This document shows positions 41,855 to 52,419 of a stretch of 64,000 nt of DNA, one piece after another. Within the stretch, counting starts at the first letter, position 1. Each line of letters opens with the position of its first letter. Origin of the DNA: Metridium senile (taxonomy: Eukaryota > Cnidaria > Anthozoa > Actiniaria > Metridiidae); NCBI GenBank assembly GCA_949775045.1, contig OX459108.1:2245631-2309630 (forward strand), in the 5' to 3' direction. The notes beneath the pieces were generated by a model that was given only the letters and a program-made list of their open reading frames with translations, searched no databases and was not told where the DNA came from. A program made the translations under genes and the position numbers.

Positions 41855-42882
41855 ACTGTCCCTACATTTACGCGAAAACTCAGATGAAACAAGTTGAAGT
41901 TCGATCGGACGACATTCTGGTCGCACGAGAATGAGGAGTTCCTCGGAGTTTTTGTGTAAAAGTAGGGACTGTTTTGAAGTCTAGAGGGGTTGTGGTATTT
42001 TTGTCAACCAGGAAGGGGGTGGGGTGGTTAATATTTGGAGAAGACAACAGGTGGTTTTGCCGAAACCCCTCCTCCCCACCCCACACACTAATAAATGAAA
42101 GCACAATACAAGGCTGGTACACACCAGGCAACATGTTGCTGCAACGTTGCTTTGTGTGCATTTCTTTGGAAACAACTGGCCCTGACTCATTTTGTTGCCG
42201 AGACCTGACACATGAATTTAAACCAGTTTGTCATGTATAGGAACAAAATTCTGTTGCAGGGACAAAAATTTCCACAAAACTCTGTGTATATGAAAGGAAT
42301 TGTTGCCTTGGAGCAATTTGTCGCCTAGTGTGTGCAAGCCTTGATCCACAAAATGAAATACAATTGCTACTAAGGAATATTATGTCCTACACAGGGTGTA
42401 AATATGTGTAGGGTATACAATTTCCACCTTGAGTCTTGGATTGGGCCTACTTTTTACAAATTTGTCTTGAATAGGGTACATACTGTTAGGATTTTGCTGT
42501 CTTAAATAGTGTCCGGGTTTAGAGGTACCAGCGCAACGTCCCCGTCAGAAACTGGGTCAAGTACCACCCCCCCCCCCCCCCCCCCCGGGATACCATGCAA
42601 CCCGTGGGGAAATAGTTTATATAGGGTTCGTATGGGTTTTGGAAAGTTTTGGAAATTGGTAATGAATTTTTTGTCGGTTGCCCAGCTCCTACCTAACCTG
42701 ACCTTGCAAAGAACTGTTTTCGTTGTCATTAAAAAACGGCTGATGATTTTTTTGCCTGCCGCAATCAATGCCCGTTGGCACTTTTCGCTTATGTGGTTTT
42801 GGAATTTTGAGTAATAGGCTTTGAAAAAGTTTTGGAAAAGTTTTGGAAATTTTCTCTGAGGATTCTGTACGAACCCTGTTCA
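41855..42882. mobile_element. Three successive MITEs between RPL13A and the Mpv17-family gene
   Basis: First, 41855-41980 has arms ACTGTCCCTACATTTACGCG and an imperfect complement. Second, 42100-42345 carries GGCTGGTACACACCAGGCAA and ends TGTGTGCAAGCCTTG. Third, 42608-42882 has ends AGGGTTCGTATGGGTTTTGG and CTGTACGAACCCT and is a copy of the element at 53406-53722. A C-tract lies at 42566-42586. No gene is visible in 41235-43926. Confidence 0.75.
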
Positions 42883-43126
42883 TAGCTTTTCAGCCAATTG
42901 GAGCTCACTTTATTCCAGTTACCATGTTCGTGCATGTGTTGCTGACGCCATCAACTTTAAAGATTTGAAAAAAGTGTGACACAAAATAGTTCATAGGTTT
43001 TCACCAATCATAGCATACTTAATAAGTGTGCTATACCAGTATTGTAAAAGAGCCTAATGGTTACTCCAGTGCAAAGGTGTCTTTACTATTTTGACGCTGA
43101 CTGAAGCGGGTTTGTCTTAAAAAATA

Positions 43127-43497
43127 TTATACATTTTACTAACTACATTGAATCTGATTGGCCGAGAGCACATGGCTAAATCTCAGTAGCATGTGAACTT
43201 GACAGTGATAATTGCAGTATCCGTAGTTATCACTGTCAAGTTCCCAGGCTCTCTCCTTTTGCAGGGAGTTGATGTGAAAATGTCAGCGAGATTTGCTTGT
43301 TATTGTCTCTTTTGCCTGATTATAATTGTAATTTTACTTTAAAAAATGTATAATAAAACAATTATTGAATTCGGTTTTCGCATGATATCATAAATTATTA
43401 AGACCTCGAGTCAGTATTATCTGCCTCAGCCAGGAGGCTTCGGCAGATAACACAGACCTCGGCCTTGATAATTTACGATATCATGCTCAACCTCATC
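43127..43497. mobile_element. Nested-hairpin element, copy 2
   Basis: It matches 7893-8277 across ACTAACTACATTGAATCTGA, the AACTTGACAGTG hairpin and the ATTTACGATATCATGCTCAA end. Its middle differs (43260-43350). Confidence 0.78.
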
Positions 43498-43569
43498 CAA
43501 TAATTGCTTATTATGAAAAGTATGATCATGCATGGTTAATTTGTTTTTGATAAGGTGGTATTTGCCTTA

Positions 43570-44060
43570 TCACATAATTTGTCCTTGGTACATGGAATTG
43601 CACTTTGTGACGTGCAGAAGCTGTTTTCTCCATAGAATTAGTGGTGAGTTGTCCTCGTCGTTAGGTTGAGGACAATTGATCTTTGTTAATATCATTTGCC
43701 TCAGATTTCATGTTTGTTCTTGGTACATGGAATTGCACTTTGTGAAGTGCAGAAGCTGTTTTCTCCATAGAATTAGTGGTGAGTTGTCCTTGTCGTTAGG
43801 TTGAGGACAATTGATCTTTGTTAATATCATTTGCCTCAGATTTCATGTTTGTTCTTGGTACATGTAATTGCACTTTGTGAGGTACAGAAGCTGTTTTTTC
43901 CATAGAATTAGATTTGTTGTCCTGTGTTAGGTTGAGGACAATTGATCTTTGTTACTATCAATTGTCTCAGATTGCGTGTTTGTTCTTGGTACATGTAATT
44001 GCACTTTGTGATGTAGAGAAGCTGTTTTCTCCATAGAATTAGAATTGTTGTTCACCTTAA
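43570..44060. repeat. 131-135 bp tandem repeat reaching into coding sequence
   Basis: Units begin at about 43581, 43716, 43851 and 43982 with TTCTTGGTACATG. Copies 1 and 2 are almost identical. The fourth copy and part of the third lie inside the last exon of the Mpv17-family gene and encode its C-terminal tail and stop codon. Confidence 0.9.
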
Positions 44061-47000
44061 GTCGAGAGCAGTGAGGTAGATTATTGAAGTCTTCAATGTT
44101 TAAAGTGTCAAGAGGTGTTGGTCGTTGCTCAATAATGACTGGTGTATGACCTCTGATATAGCTGATTATGCTCGCCCACACCATGCCCACCATTAGACAG
44201 AAGTTTAGTTGATGTGCAACAGGAATGAATTTGAAATTGATGATCTGCAGAGAAAAGAACATTCACTTGTACAATAAACTTTAATTGGTAAAGTGGGATA
44301 GAAGGATAACACTTCCATGAAATAAAATCAATTTGCTACTGTGTAGTAGCTAGGCAACCATTATTTTTAGACTGTGAACATTGTTCAGTGAATTTGGTAG
44401 TATAATGTAAAGAGGATATATATAAGCTAGAATTAAATTCTTTACCAGGCCTTTCTTTAATTACAAGGCCCAGGCAAACGGCTTTAACATTTGCTTCAAC
44501 ATCTGTTCGATTTTGTTGAATGGCAATGTTTAAAAACACCTCTAAACTCTTTGAACATTGTTAAAATGTGTTGAAACAATTTTGAATTGATGTTGAAAGA
44601 GTTTACAAGCGTTTAAACATTGCCATTCAACAAAATATCGAACAGTTGTTGAAGCACATGTTGAAACCGTTTGCCAGGGCCTTTACCATCATAGGTGCCC
44701 ATAGTGTCCAGTTAGCTTTAAGTGTTGGCCAGTAAACAGCTTTCAGTCTTTGGATGACTTGGTCAAAGCTAAGTCCCTCCATTGTTCCCATGCTTGAATA
44801 ATTAGAATCATAGTTAATACATGATATCAAATAGAAATTGTTAGTTTTTTTACCACATTTGATTATTTTCTTGCTTTCTGATTGGTTGAGAGCCATGGTA
44901 AATAAGAGTACATACCAGAGCGCGAGCAGTAAAAATATTTTAAATGTGGTAAAAAAACAAATTCATGATAGTTTCTTGTGGTATGTCCACCTATTTACCA
45001 CGGTTGCACGTACATCTCATTTAAACTGTTGTGGATCCACAATAATTTAGACAATTTGATGACACCAACCATGGTAAATAAGAGGACATACCATGCACGC
45101 GTAACTAATTTGTAAATTTGTTTAATTAACATACTAGATATATTGTTACATGTTAATTTTAAAGTTGAGTGGTGATGATATGTTGTGGAAGAAAATGACA
45201 ATAATGGTGGTGTTGAGAGTGTGAAGATGGTTGTGGTGATGACAATGATGGCAGCTATGATTTTAATGTGTGACTGATGGTTGTATACCGGTATATATGA
45301 TGATAGCGTAGATGCAGATAATGATGGTGATGATAGTGGTGACGATGATAGTGATGATGGTTACCGGTATATGATGATGGTGGAGGTACAGATGATGATA
45401 GTGGTGGTGATGATAGTTATGGTCATGATGATGATGATGATTATAGTGGTGGTGGTGATGATAGTTATGATGGTGATGATAGTGATAATGATGATAGTGG
45501 TGATGGTGATGACAGTGATAATGGTGATGATAGTGATGGTGATGACTGATAATGGTGGTGGTGGTCATGATGGTGATGATAGTTATGATGGTGATGATGG
45601 TGGTGGTGGTCATGATGCTGGTAATGATAGTGTTGGTGATGGTGATGATAATGATCAACCTCCAGGGATTTTTCCTTTGCATGTGGGTTGGTCTGGAAAC
45701 TCACAAGCTAAAAAGCCCTTAGAATGAGGTTGCATGGACATTGATGATAAGATCAATAGTTGATAAGTATAATGGTGATTGTGATCGAGGATTTATCTCG
45801 GCAGTCTGTTACCTTATATGGTAGATGCACACTATGGATGGTGCCCAGTATAGAAACTGATCAAAATACACCTTGACAAATGGAACAAAAGACTTGCGAA
45901 CACATAGCTAACAAAACAAAAACAATAATACAGGAACAAATAATTAGTTCACTGTGTTTTTTTTTTGCTCACTGTAGAATAGAATATGATATGATAGAAT
46001 AGAATATGATAGTCAAGAATGGAATAGAATAGAATAAGATAGAATGGAATAGAATAGAATATGATAGAATGGAATAGAATAGAATATGATAGAATGGAAT
46101 AGAATAGAATATGATAGAATGGAATAGAATAGAATATGATAGAATGGAATAGAATATGATAGAATGGAATAGAATAGAAATATGATAGAATGGAATAGAA
46201 TAGAATATGATAGAATGGAATAGAATAGAATATGATAGAATGGAATAGAATATGATAGAATGGAATAGAATAGAAATATGATAGAATGGAATGGAATACA
46301 AATATGATAGAATGGAATAGAATAGGATATAGAATAGGATATAGAATGGAATACAATATTATAGAATGGAGTTGAATAGAAGAGAACAAATTGGAGTGCA
46401 GTGAAATAGGATAGAATAGAATAATTTAGACCTACAAAGGGATGAAGGTATGGAATAAAATTGAATAGAGTTGAACAAATTGTGACACTGCATCAGAATC
46501 AAATATAAATGATCTCTAACCTTTGTGACAACCAACCAGTCTAGAAAATTAAAATGAAGATGAGCTAGTGGAGCTACGAAGACTGAGCCATAAACAACCC
46601 CTCGAAGGACACGCTGGTGAAAATCAAAGAAATAAAATGTATTACCATGGCTAGTAATATAAAACAGGTGACAGGTGCATATTCAGGGGGGGGGGGGGGG
46701 GGGGGGGAGGGGTGGTTTAGCAGTTAAGCTGTCTGTTGTGTCAAATTCAGAAATGATAAAGGAGTGGGGAGGCGGATAGGTGGTTAGTCCTGAGGGAGGG
46801 GACTCTACGTCAAAGCAGTGGGAGTGAACTGTGCTCCTTTTAGGGTAACCTGAGTATCAGACCTTCGGGGAGGGGGCGGGGAGGGACTAGAGCCTGAAAC
46901 TCAGGTTACTTTTAGGGCATTTAAAACATAAACACATGTCCTATTAGGGTTCGATTTGGCTCAAGAGTGACTTATGGAACATATAGTGTACAAATAAAGT

Positions 47001-50000
47001 CATTTTTACTTGATGGCTTTGCTACTAAATATAAGCTCAGTTGCCAAGAACATTGTACAAGTCTTTTACATTTCTTATAACTTATGTATATACCTCTTAA
47101 TACTTATTGGAGTCATTTTCAAAATTTGCCAACAAAAACACCCTACCAAGGAAGGAACCCCCCGCCCCCTCCCCCAAAAAAAACATTCTGGAGATTTACA
47201 ATAATGTATAGTTACGTGTTTATCGATGACAGATCCAGGTGAGGCTACTTTCTGTGCTATGACATCACCAAGACCATAGATCACTATGGAAACAGAAAGG
47301 ACTGATTATTTGTAACAAATATGAACTTTTACAGCAAAAATTGTAGCCTGCGTAGCAAGCATTTCTTTTCAGGGAAGAGAAAAATTGTATTTTGGGATAG
47401 CTGTGTCGCCAATGTGGCCGCGCGAAACCTAAGACGAGTACAAGAAGTGGAGTTAGGGAGAGGGAGAGGGGGGAAGGAAAGTTTCCTTCTCCCTCTTGTC
47501 TCCCCCTCCCCCTAGCTCCGCTTTTTGCACCACAGGTAACCCCAAAAACGATTTTTCAATTTTTTCTCCTTTCTCCGCGACAGAAACGTTAATGCTACGC
47601 AGGCTACCAAAATTGCAGCAACTGTATTTGCGGAAGTGAGGCTGGTATATGAGCTTCCATGTAAACTTGTAGATCGAGTCATTGGTTAATTTTTACTTAC
47701 TTCTTACTTCTTACTTCCGGTCGGAGACACAATAGTGTCCACGGGATAGGAATTTCCACTCAATGGTTAATTTTTAGATGTAATTTAATACAGTCAACAG
47801 ACAATTGTCCACCAAAAAAGGCATATATAATGCCATGGTCATGTGAAAGGTCATGTGACACAACATACGTTCACTCTCAATTCTCGATACTAGCATTAAT
47901 TGTGAACTTAGATTCCATATAACTCTTATTCCATGTTCACTGTTACTCATAATTATACAGTTAAAAATTGAAATTTCAACTGTTGAAAATAACTAACAAA
48001 GAATCATGTGTCACTTGTTTTAGTGTTAATCTCTACTATATATGAACAATGTTAATGATGTTTCACAATAATAAAACAATATATTTTTTTAACGTCTCAA
48101 GGTATTTAGGGTGCAGAAACAATTGTACCCCCCCCCCCCCCCCCATAGACATGCATTGATAGGTCAACCACATAAGCACCCAACAATGACTCGACCCCTC
48201 CTCAACATTGCCAAGGGGGTTGGAGGGAGTAGTAGAATTTCAGCAGTGCTTCACAATGACTTTATCATAATTGTGCCAACTGTCACTGCTTTTGTCAAAA
48301 ATTGTAGCTCTATGTTACATATTTTGTCACAAAACGCTGCTCAATAATTACCTCCTGATGTGATGCATTTCGTTGTTATTGGATGTGTTGTAAGTCTAGA
48401 TTGATATAAATGCCAAGGCTTTGCTATTATTGACACAATAGTTGATAACGGCTTGCCTGAAAAGAAAATTGTAACACAATATTGTATTTTACGACTGCAG
48501 GATACCTAATTATCAATAAGTTTTTGTAATATATTTCAATGGTAACTAATTCATTATTTATTATCTATTCATGAAATGATTTATTATGTGTAGTGGCCCT
48601 AAAGGAATTCATTGATTTATATCTTTATTACTTTCCTTCTTGCTAGATCCCTTCCTCCCTTTCTTCCCAACTTCATTTATTGCTCATCCCTTAATTCAAT
48701 ATTTTATTTATCTGCTCAAAGACATTCAGACATTAATTTGTTCATCCATCCATTAATTTATAATTATTCATTCATTTGTTCATCCATCCATGCATTTATT
48801 CATCCATTCATCCATTCATTTATACATTCATTCATTTATACATTCATTCATTTATCCATTAATTTATTCATTCATTCATTTATTTATCCATTCATTTATT
48901 CATCAATTCATATATCTATCCATTCATTTATCTATCCATTCATTCATCCATTCATTTATCTATCCATTCATTTATTCATCCATTCATATATCTATCCATT
49001 CATTCATCTATCCATTCATTTATTCATCCATTCATATATCTATCCATTCATTCATTTATCTATCCATTCATTCATCCATCCATTCATTTATCTATCCATT
49101 CATTTATTCATCCATTCATATATCTATCCATTCATTTATCTATCCATTCATTCATCCATTCATTTATATATCCATTCATTCATTTATCTATCTATCCATC
49201 CATTCATTCATTTTTAATATTTATCAATTCATCCATCTCTTCACACATTCATTCATTTGTTCATCCATTCATAAATCTATTAAAAAAAACATTTGTCATT
49301 TTAATTTCATAGAATAATATATCGTAAATTGCTTTGAGTTAAAGTTTGAACGCCCTATTACTAGTAATTCCATTCATGCACGACCCGTTCCCAATTTAGA
49401 ATCAACCGAGTATTAAATTTCAAAACAAAAGTCTTGGATGACCCGAGGGAAGCGAACTGTACAAATTACTAAACTATATATGGTCTCTTTATATAAATTA
49501 TATTGAGTTAATACTTTAAAAAAAAAAAGATCTTAACCTATAAATATAATATAAATTTCAGTCGAACTAGATTCTGTGACTGCGACGATTTAAAACTATC
49601 TATAATTAGTTCTGACATATCCCAGAATCAGTGTTTGACTAAAATGTACGATTAAATGTTTGAAATAACGCCAAAACTAATTCAGTAGGTCATTTAAAAC
49701 TTTGACTACGGAAATAAGACAATTTCCGTGTAAACAAAGACGTGAAACTATGTTTTAAACATGTTTTCCGAGTACACGTTTTCGGGAATTTTGGGGACAA
49801 AAGTTTGACTAAATTTAGCTTATTTTATTGTAAACTTACTTGCAATTTTCAAAGTTGAAAACTTCCTCGCACATTTTGAAGATATAATATATATTTTTGA
49901 TGTGTTTATCCCAAGCAAACTGGTTTTAGAAGAAAGAATTTTGACAAAGATGTTTCGTGGAAGATAACACATTGTTTCACTTCGCCATAATGTGTCACGC

Positions 50001-50044
50001 GATTGCATAGTAGGGAAGGCGTGACATAACAGTTTACAGTTCAT
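43927..50044 (-). CDS. Mpv17/PMP22-family membrane protein, complete
   Basis: Seven exons, 49840-50044, 48352-48456, 47216-47283, 46521-46613, 45813-45892, 44687-44792 and 43927-44244, give 324 aa with all phases consistent. Family marks in order are [62 protein letters not shown], the [11 protein letters not shown] motif, and [14 protein letters not shown] then [11 protein letters not shown]. The N-terminus before the first helix is rich in Ser, Lys and Arg without acids, which fits a mitochondrial presequence and an MPV17-like protein, but PXMP2 cannot be excluded. Family members are small multi-pass proteins of mitochondrial inner or peroxisomal membranes, usually about 180-210 aa; here both ends are extended. 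The start is uncertain (later Met codons at 50008 and 49972). The last 60 or so residues come from a tandem repeat. Confidence 0.88.
44450..44690. mobile_element. MITE, 'GGCCCxGGCAAACGG' family, in an Mpv17-family intron
   Basis: The left end GCCCAGGCAAACGGCTTTAA and right end AAACCGTTTGCCAGGGCC are inverted repeats, with inner words ATTGCCATTCAACAAAAT in both orientations. It ends directly at the donor of exon 6 (44687), so its right terminus appears to overlap or abut the splice site. Related copies: 1035-1148 and 55951-56100. Confidence 0.8.
45180..45655. repeat. (GAT)n/(GGT)n microsatellite
   Basis: GAT/GGT array in the intron between exons 5 and 6 of the Mpv17-family gene. It contains two copies of ACCGGTATATGATGAT. 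Confidence 0.93.
45970..46450. repeat. (AGAATGGAATAGAATATGAT)n minisatellite
   Basis: AT-rich array of GAATA/GAATGGAATA units with period about 25-30 bp in the intron between exons 4 and 5 of the Mpv17-family gene. A G-run of more than 20 bases follows at 46687-46708. Confidence 0.93.
47344..47606. mobile_element. MITE 'TAGCCTGCGTAGCA' in an Mpv17-family intron
   Basis: The left end TAGCCTGCGTAGCAAGCATT pairs with the right end AATGCTACGCAGGCTA. The interior includes GGAGTTAGGGAGAGGGAGAG and its partial complement. It starts about 60 bp upstream of exon 3. It is related by its ends to the foldback at 446-521. Confidence 0.78.
48725..49285. repeat. (ATTC)n/(ATCC)n microsatellite
   Basis: Tetranucleotide array with higher-order units (ATCTATCCATTCATTTATTC) in intron 1 of the Mpv17-family gene. 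The long Ile/His/Ser frames are repeat translations. The remainder of the intron (49286-49839) is AT-rich and shows nothing. Confidence 0.95.
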
Positions 50045-50099
50045 GTAAGATGTCACGAATATAGTTGAATTTGTTATGAAAATACGCGAGATCTAAAAG

Positions 50100-50300
50100 A
50101 GAAGGGTAGCGAAGAAAACGAAAGGGAAGGAAAGGGAAGAGAAGAGAAGGGAAGGGAAGGGAAGGGAAGAGAAGAGAAGAGAATTAAGAGAAGAGAGGAG
50201 AGAAGAGAAGAGAAGAGAAGAGAAGAGAAGAGAAGAGAAGAGAAGAGAAGAGAAGAGAAGAGAAGAGAAGAGAAGAGAAGAGAAGAGAAGAGAAGAGAAG
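50100..50300. repeat. (GAGAA)n purine array
   Basis: A nearly perfect AGAGA/GGGAA pentanucleotide array, about 190 bp, beginning about 55 bp upstream of the Mpv17-family start codon. It is therefore in or next to that gene's promoter. Triplex formation is possible for such polypurine runs. Confidence 0.95.
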
Positions 50301-50592
50301 CCATAATAATTTAGCAAGTCGATCAAATCACTAAACATAACTATTTATTATCATCTAGCTCTTACAAATATTAAAACCGTTTATCATTAAATCTAGTATA
50401 AATATTAATCTAATATCATCATCACCAGCATCATCGTCATATCATGCCATCATATCACCATTGTCGTCGTCACCATTACCATCACCATCATCATAACCTT
50501 CCTCATTATCATAATATATTATAATCATCATCATCATCATCATCATCAAGTACTAATATTCAAGTACTAATTATCCCATCGACTTTACAAAT

Positions 50593-51531
50593 TCATAACA
50601 ATGTACTTAGTTGATGTTTTTGAGGAAAGCTATTTTTCTTAGTATTACCTTTTTTGTTAATAATACGTCGATCAACATCTATACCATCATCATCATCATC
50701 ATCATCATCATGAGGTTTATTATTATCATTATTACCACAAGCACCATCATCATTATTATTGTCATCATCAACATCAGAATTATCGTTATCATCATCATTG
50801 TCATCAACACTGTCATCATGAGAATCATCATCATCATTATCATCATCATCATCATCATTTAAATCACTGTTATCATCTGATGATTCGTCATCATCGTTAA
50901 TCACCACATCAACGTCTAATACAATCCCATTAAGAGTGATAACTGGAATAATATCGACTGTCGACCTTCGCTGGTCACCGTCATAATCATCTAGACGATT
51001 AAACTTGAAGATGTCTGGAACCTCATCAACTATAGTTCCATAGCTCGCTACAGATTTCAAAAGCTCTTCATTTGCATAAATAAATAACAACTTTCCTTCA
51101 TCGTTCATTGTTGTTTTATACATAGAACTGTCTTGTAGATCATTGACAGAGTCTAGTTGTGAACCTAAAGCGCTTTTCCACTCGTTGAAGTCGCCTGAAG
51201 AAGTGTTCAAAATGTCACTCGTGTAGTCGATGCATTGTTGGAGTTCAGAAATGTTGTTCTCAAGAATTTGCCTCTGTGTGTTGACATACTCTTCTTTTAA
51301 ATCAATAATCTCTTGTACTTTAACTACTAACTTTTCTTCGTGTGTCCTAACTTCGTTGACGATTAAATCCGCTGCTGATCGAACTTCACACATAGTCTGA
51401 TAACTCCTTTCTTTGAAAGTCACAAAATCGACATCCAAGCTTGAAAGAGCCGCGACTATCTTAGCCGTTGTTTCTTTAGCACTTTGAAGTTTCTCCTGGA
51501 TAATTGCCTTGTCACTCGCGTTCAATTCCAT
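50593..51531 (-). CDS. Single-exon coiled-coil protein, TRIM B-box-C-terminal-like, Asp-rich tail
   Basis: An uninterrupted frame of 312 codons. Residues about 1-135 are heptad-like and resemble the BBC coiled coil of TRIM2/3-type proteins (AADLIVNEVRTHEEKLVVKV, followed by LKEEYVNTQRQILENNISEL). There is no RING, B-box or NHL domain. Residues 135-205 look ordered (KLLFIYANEELLKSVASYG). From about 210 the protein is almost only Asp, Asn and Ser, because the frame runs through a (GAT)n array, and it ends in KKGNTKKNSFPQKHQLSTLL. A TATAAAA lies at about 51565-51571 on the minus strand, close upstream of the ATG. It may be a TRIM-derived retrocopy fragment or a real adaptor; expression evidence would decide. 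Confidence 0.6.
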   Translation of the reverse strand: MELNASDKAIIQEKLQSAKETTAKIVAALSSLDVDFVTFKERSYQTMCEVRSAADLIVNEVRTHEEKLVVKVQEIIDLKEEYVNTQRQILENNISELQQCIDYTSDILNTSSGDFNEWKSALGSQLDSVNDLQDSSMYKTTMNDEGKLLFIYANEELLKSVASYGTIVDEVPDIFKFNRLDDYDGDQRRSTVDIIPVITLNGIVLDVDVVINDDDESSDDNSDLNDDDDDDNDDDDSHDDSVDDNDDDNDNSDVDDDNNNDDGACGNNDNNKPHDDDDDDDDGIDVDRRIINKKGNTKKNSFPQKHQLSTLL

Positions 51532-52419
51532 AGCATAAGCAGCTCACTGCAGTTGAGTTTGGAGTTTTATAAGACTTAAAAGTAGGCCAGATTATTACTC
51601 ATTAACTGTTCGCGTTATTGGTTAGTTATTAATCAACTATCAAGGAGTGTTGTTTGGCCTCCAAGGGCTTAGAGTTGTCGTGATGTAAATTAATTTAAGG
51701 TCAAGTCCTAAGCCTTAGGTAATTATTTGGAGTACAATTTTAGTTGTGGTATGTTGAATAAAGGCAGTATACGTATTTTGAGACGGCAGATCAAAGGAAA
51801 CTGATAAATCTATTAATTAGAATTTTTTTCAATAAATCCTTAAAAATTTTCTGTTATCATATTATTAGATTTTAGTCATCATCATCATCTTCATCACTAT
51901 CATCATCATCACTATCATCATCATTATCATCATCATCATCATCATCATTAATTATCAGTCGTAATCCTCATCATCATCATCACAATTTTGTCATTTATCA
52001 GTGATTGAGCGTCACGTAGCGAATATTGCATTACAGCTGGAGCCCCTAATTGGGCTCCCTGTGTTCAGACCAAAGAGGAAGCGCGCGACCATCTTTGGGT
52101 TTGCACCAAAAGTTCGCAAATTTAACTCAATTTTGCAGCCTTATTACAAACGAAAGACGAAATTCACAGCTAAGAATGCTAAAGGGAAATACTGAGAGAC
52201 TTTGTAACTAATTCTGAAGACTGACTTACTGAAATCAAAGACACATTTGAACGAGTAAAGTTCAGCGAAGAAAAGGAAATTTATTCGAAAGTCCCACCGA
52301 ACTTTACAAGCTAAATATTGACAGTTTAAAGCTCAATTCTCAATGAGAAGAGTTTAAGAAGACTGCAGTGCTAAAGGACATAAAACGCTTGAAGTTCTAG
52401 CTGCTCAATTTTGAAGAAA
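51532..52419. other. Spacer between the coiled-coil gene and SLC15
   Basis: Contains a CAT microsatellite at 51880-51980 and probably the SLC15 promoter and 5' UTR. The 64-codon frame at 52001-52195 (ending KFTAKNAKGKY) has no family that I recognise. Confidence 0.45.

Noticed and set aside
41311..41934. Overlapping 190-206 codon frames on both strands
   Set aside because: All are His, Ile or Met translations of one CAT microsatellite.
42509..42814. Frames of 88-101 codons on both strands
   Set aside because: They lie inside a MITE whose copy at 53406-53722 has the same frames partly broken, so they are not genes.
48612..49317. Ile/His/Ser frames of 175-201 codons
   Set aside because: They are translations of the (ATTC)n array in an intron of the Mpv17-family gene; the same applies to 23208-23738 and 24699-25078.
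52001..52195. 64-codon basic frame upstream of SLC15
   Set aside because: No family recognised, no splice context, and it is likely to lie in promoter or 5' UTR sequence.
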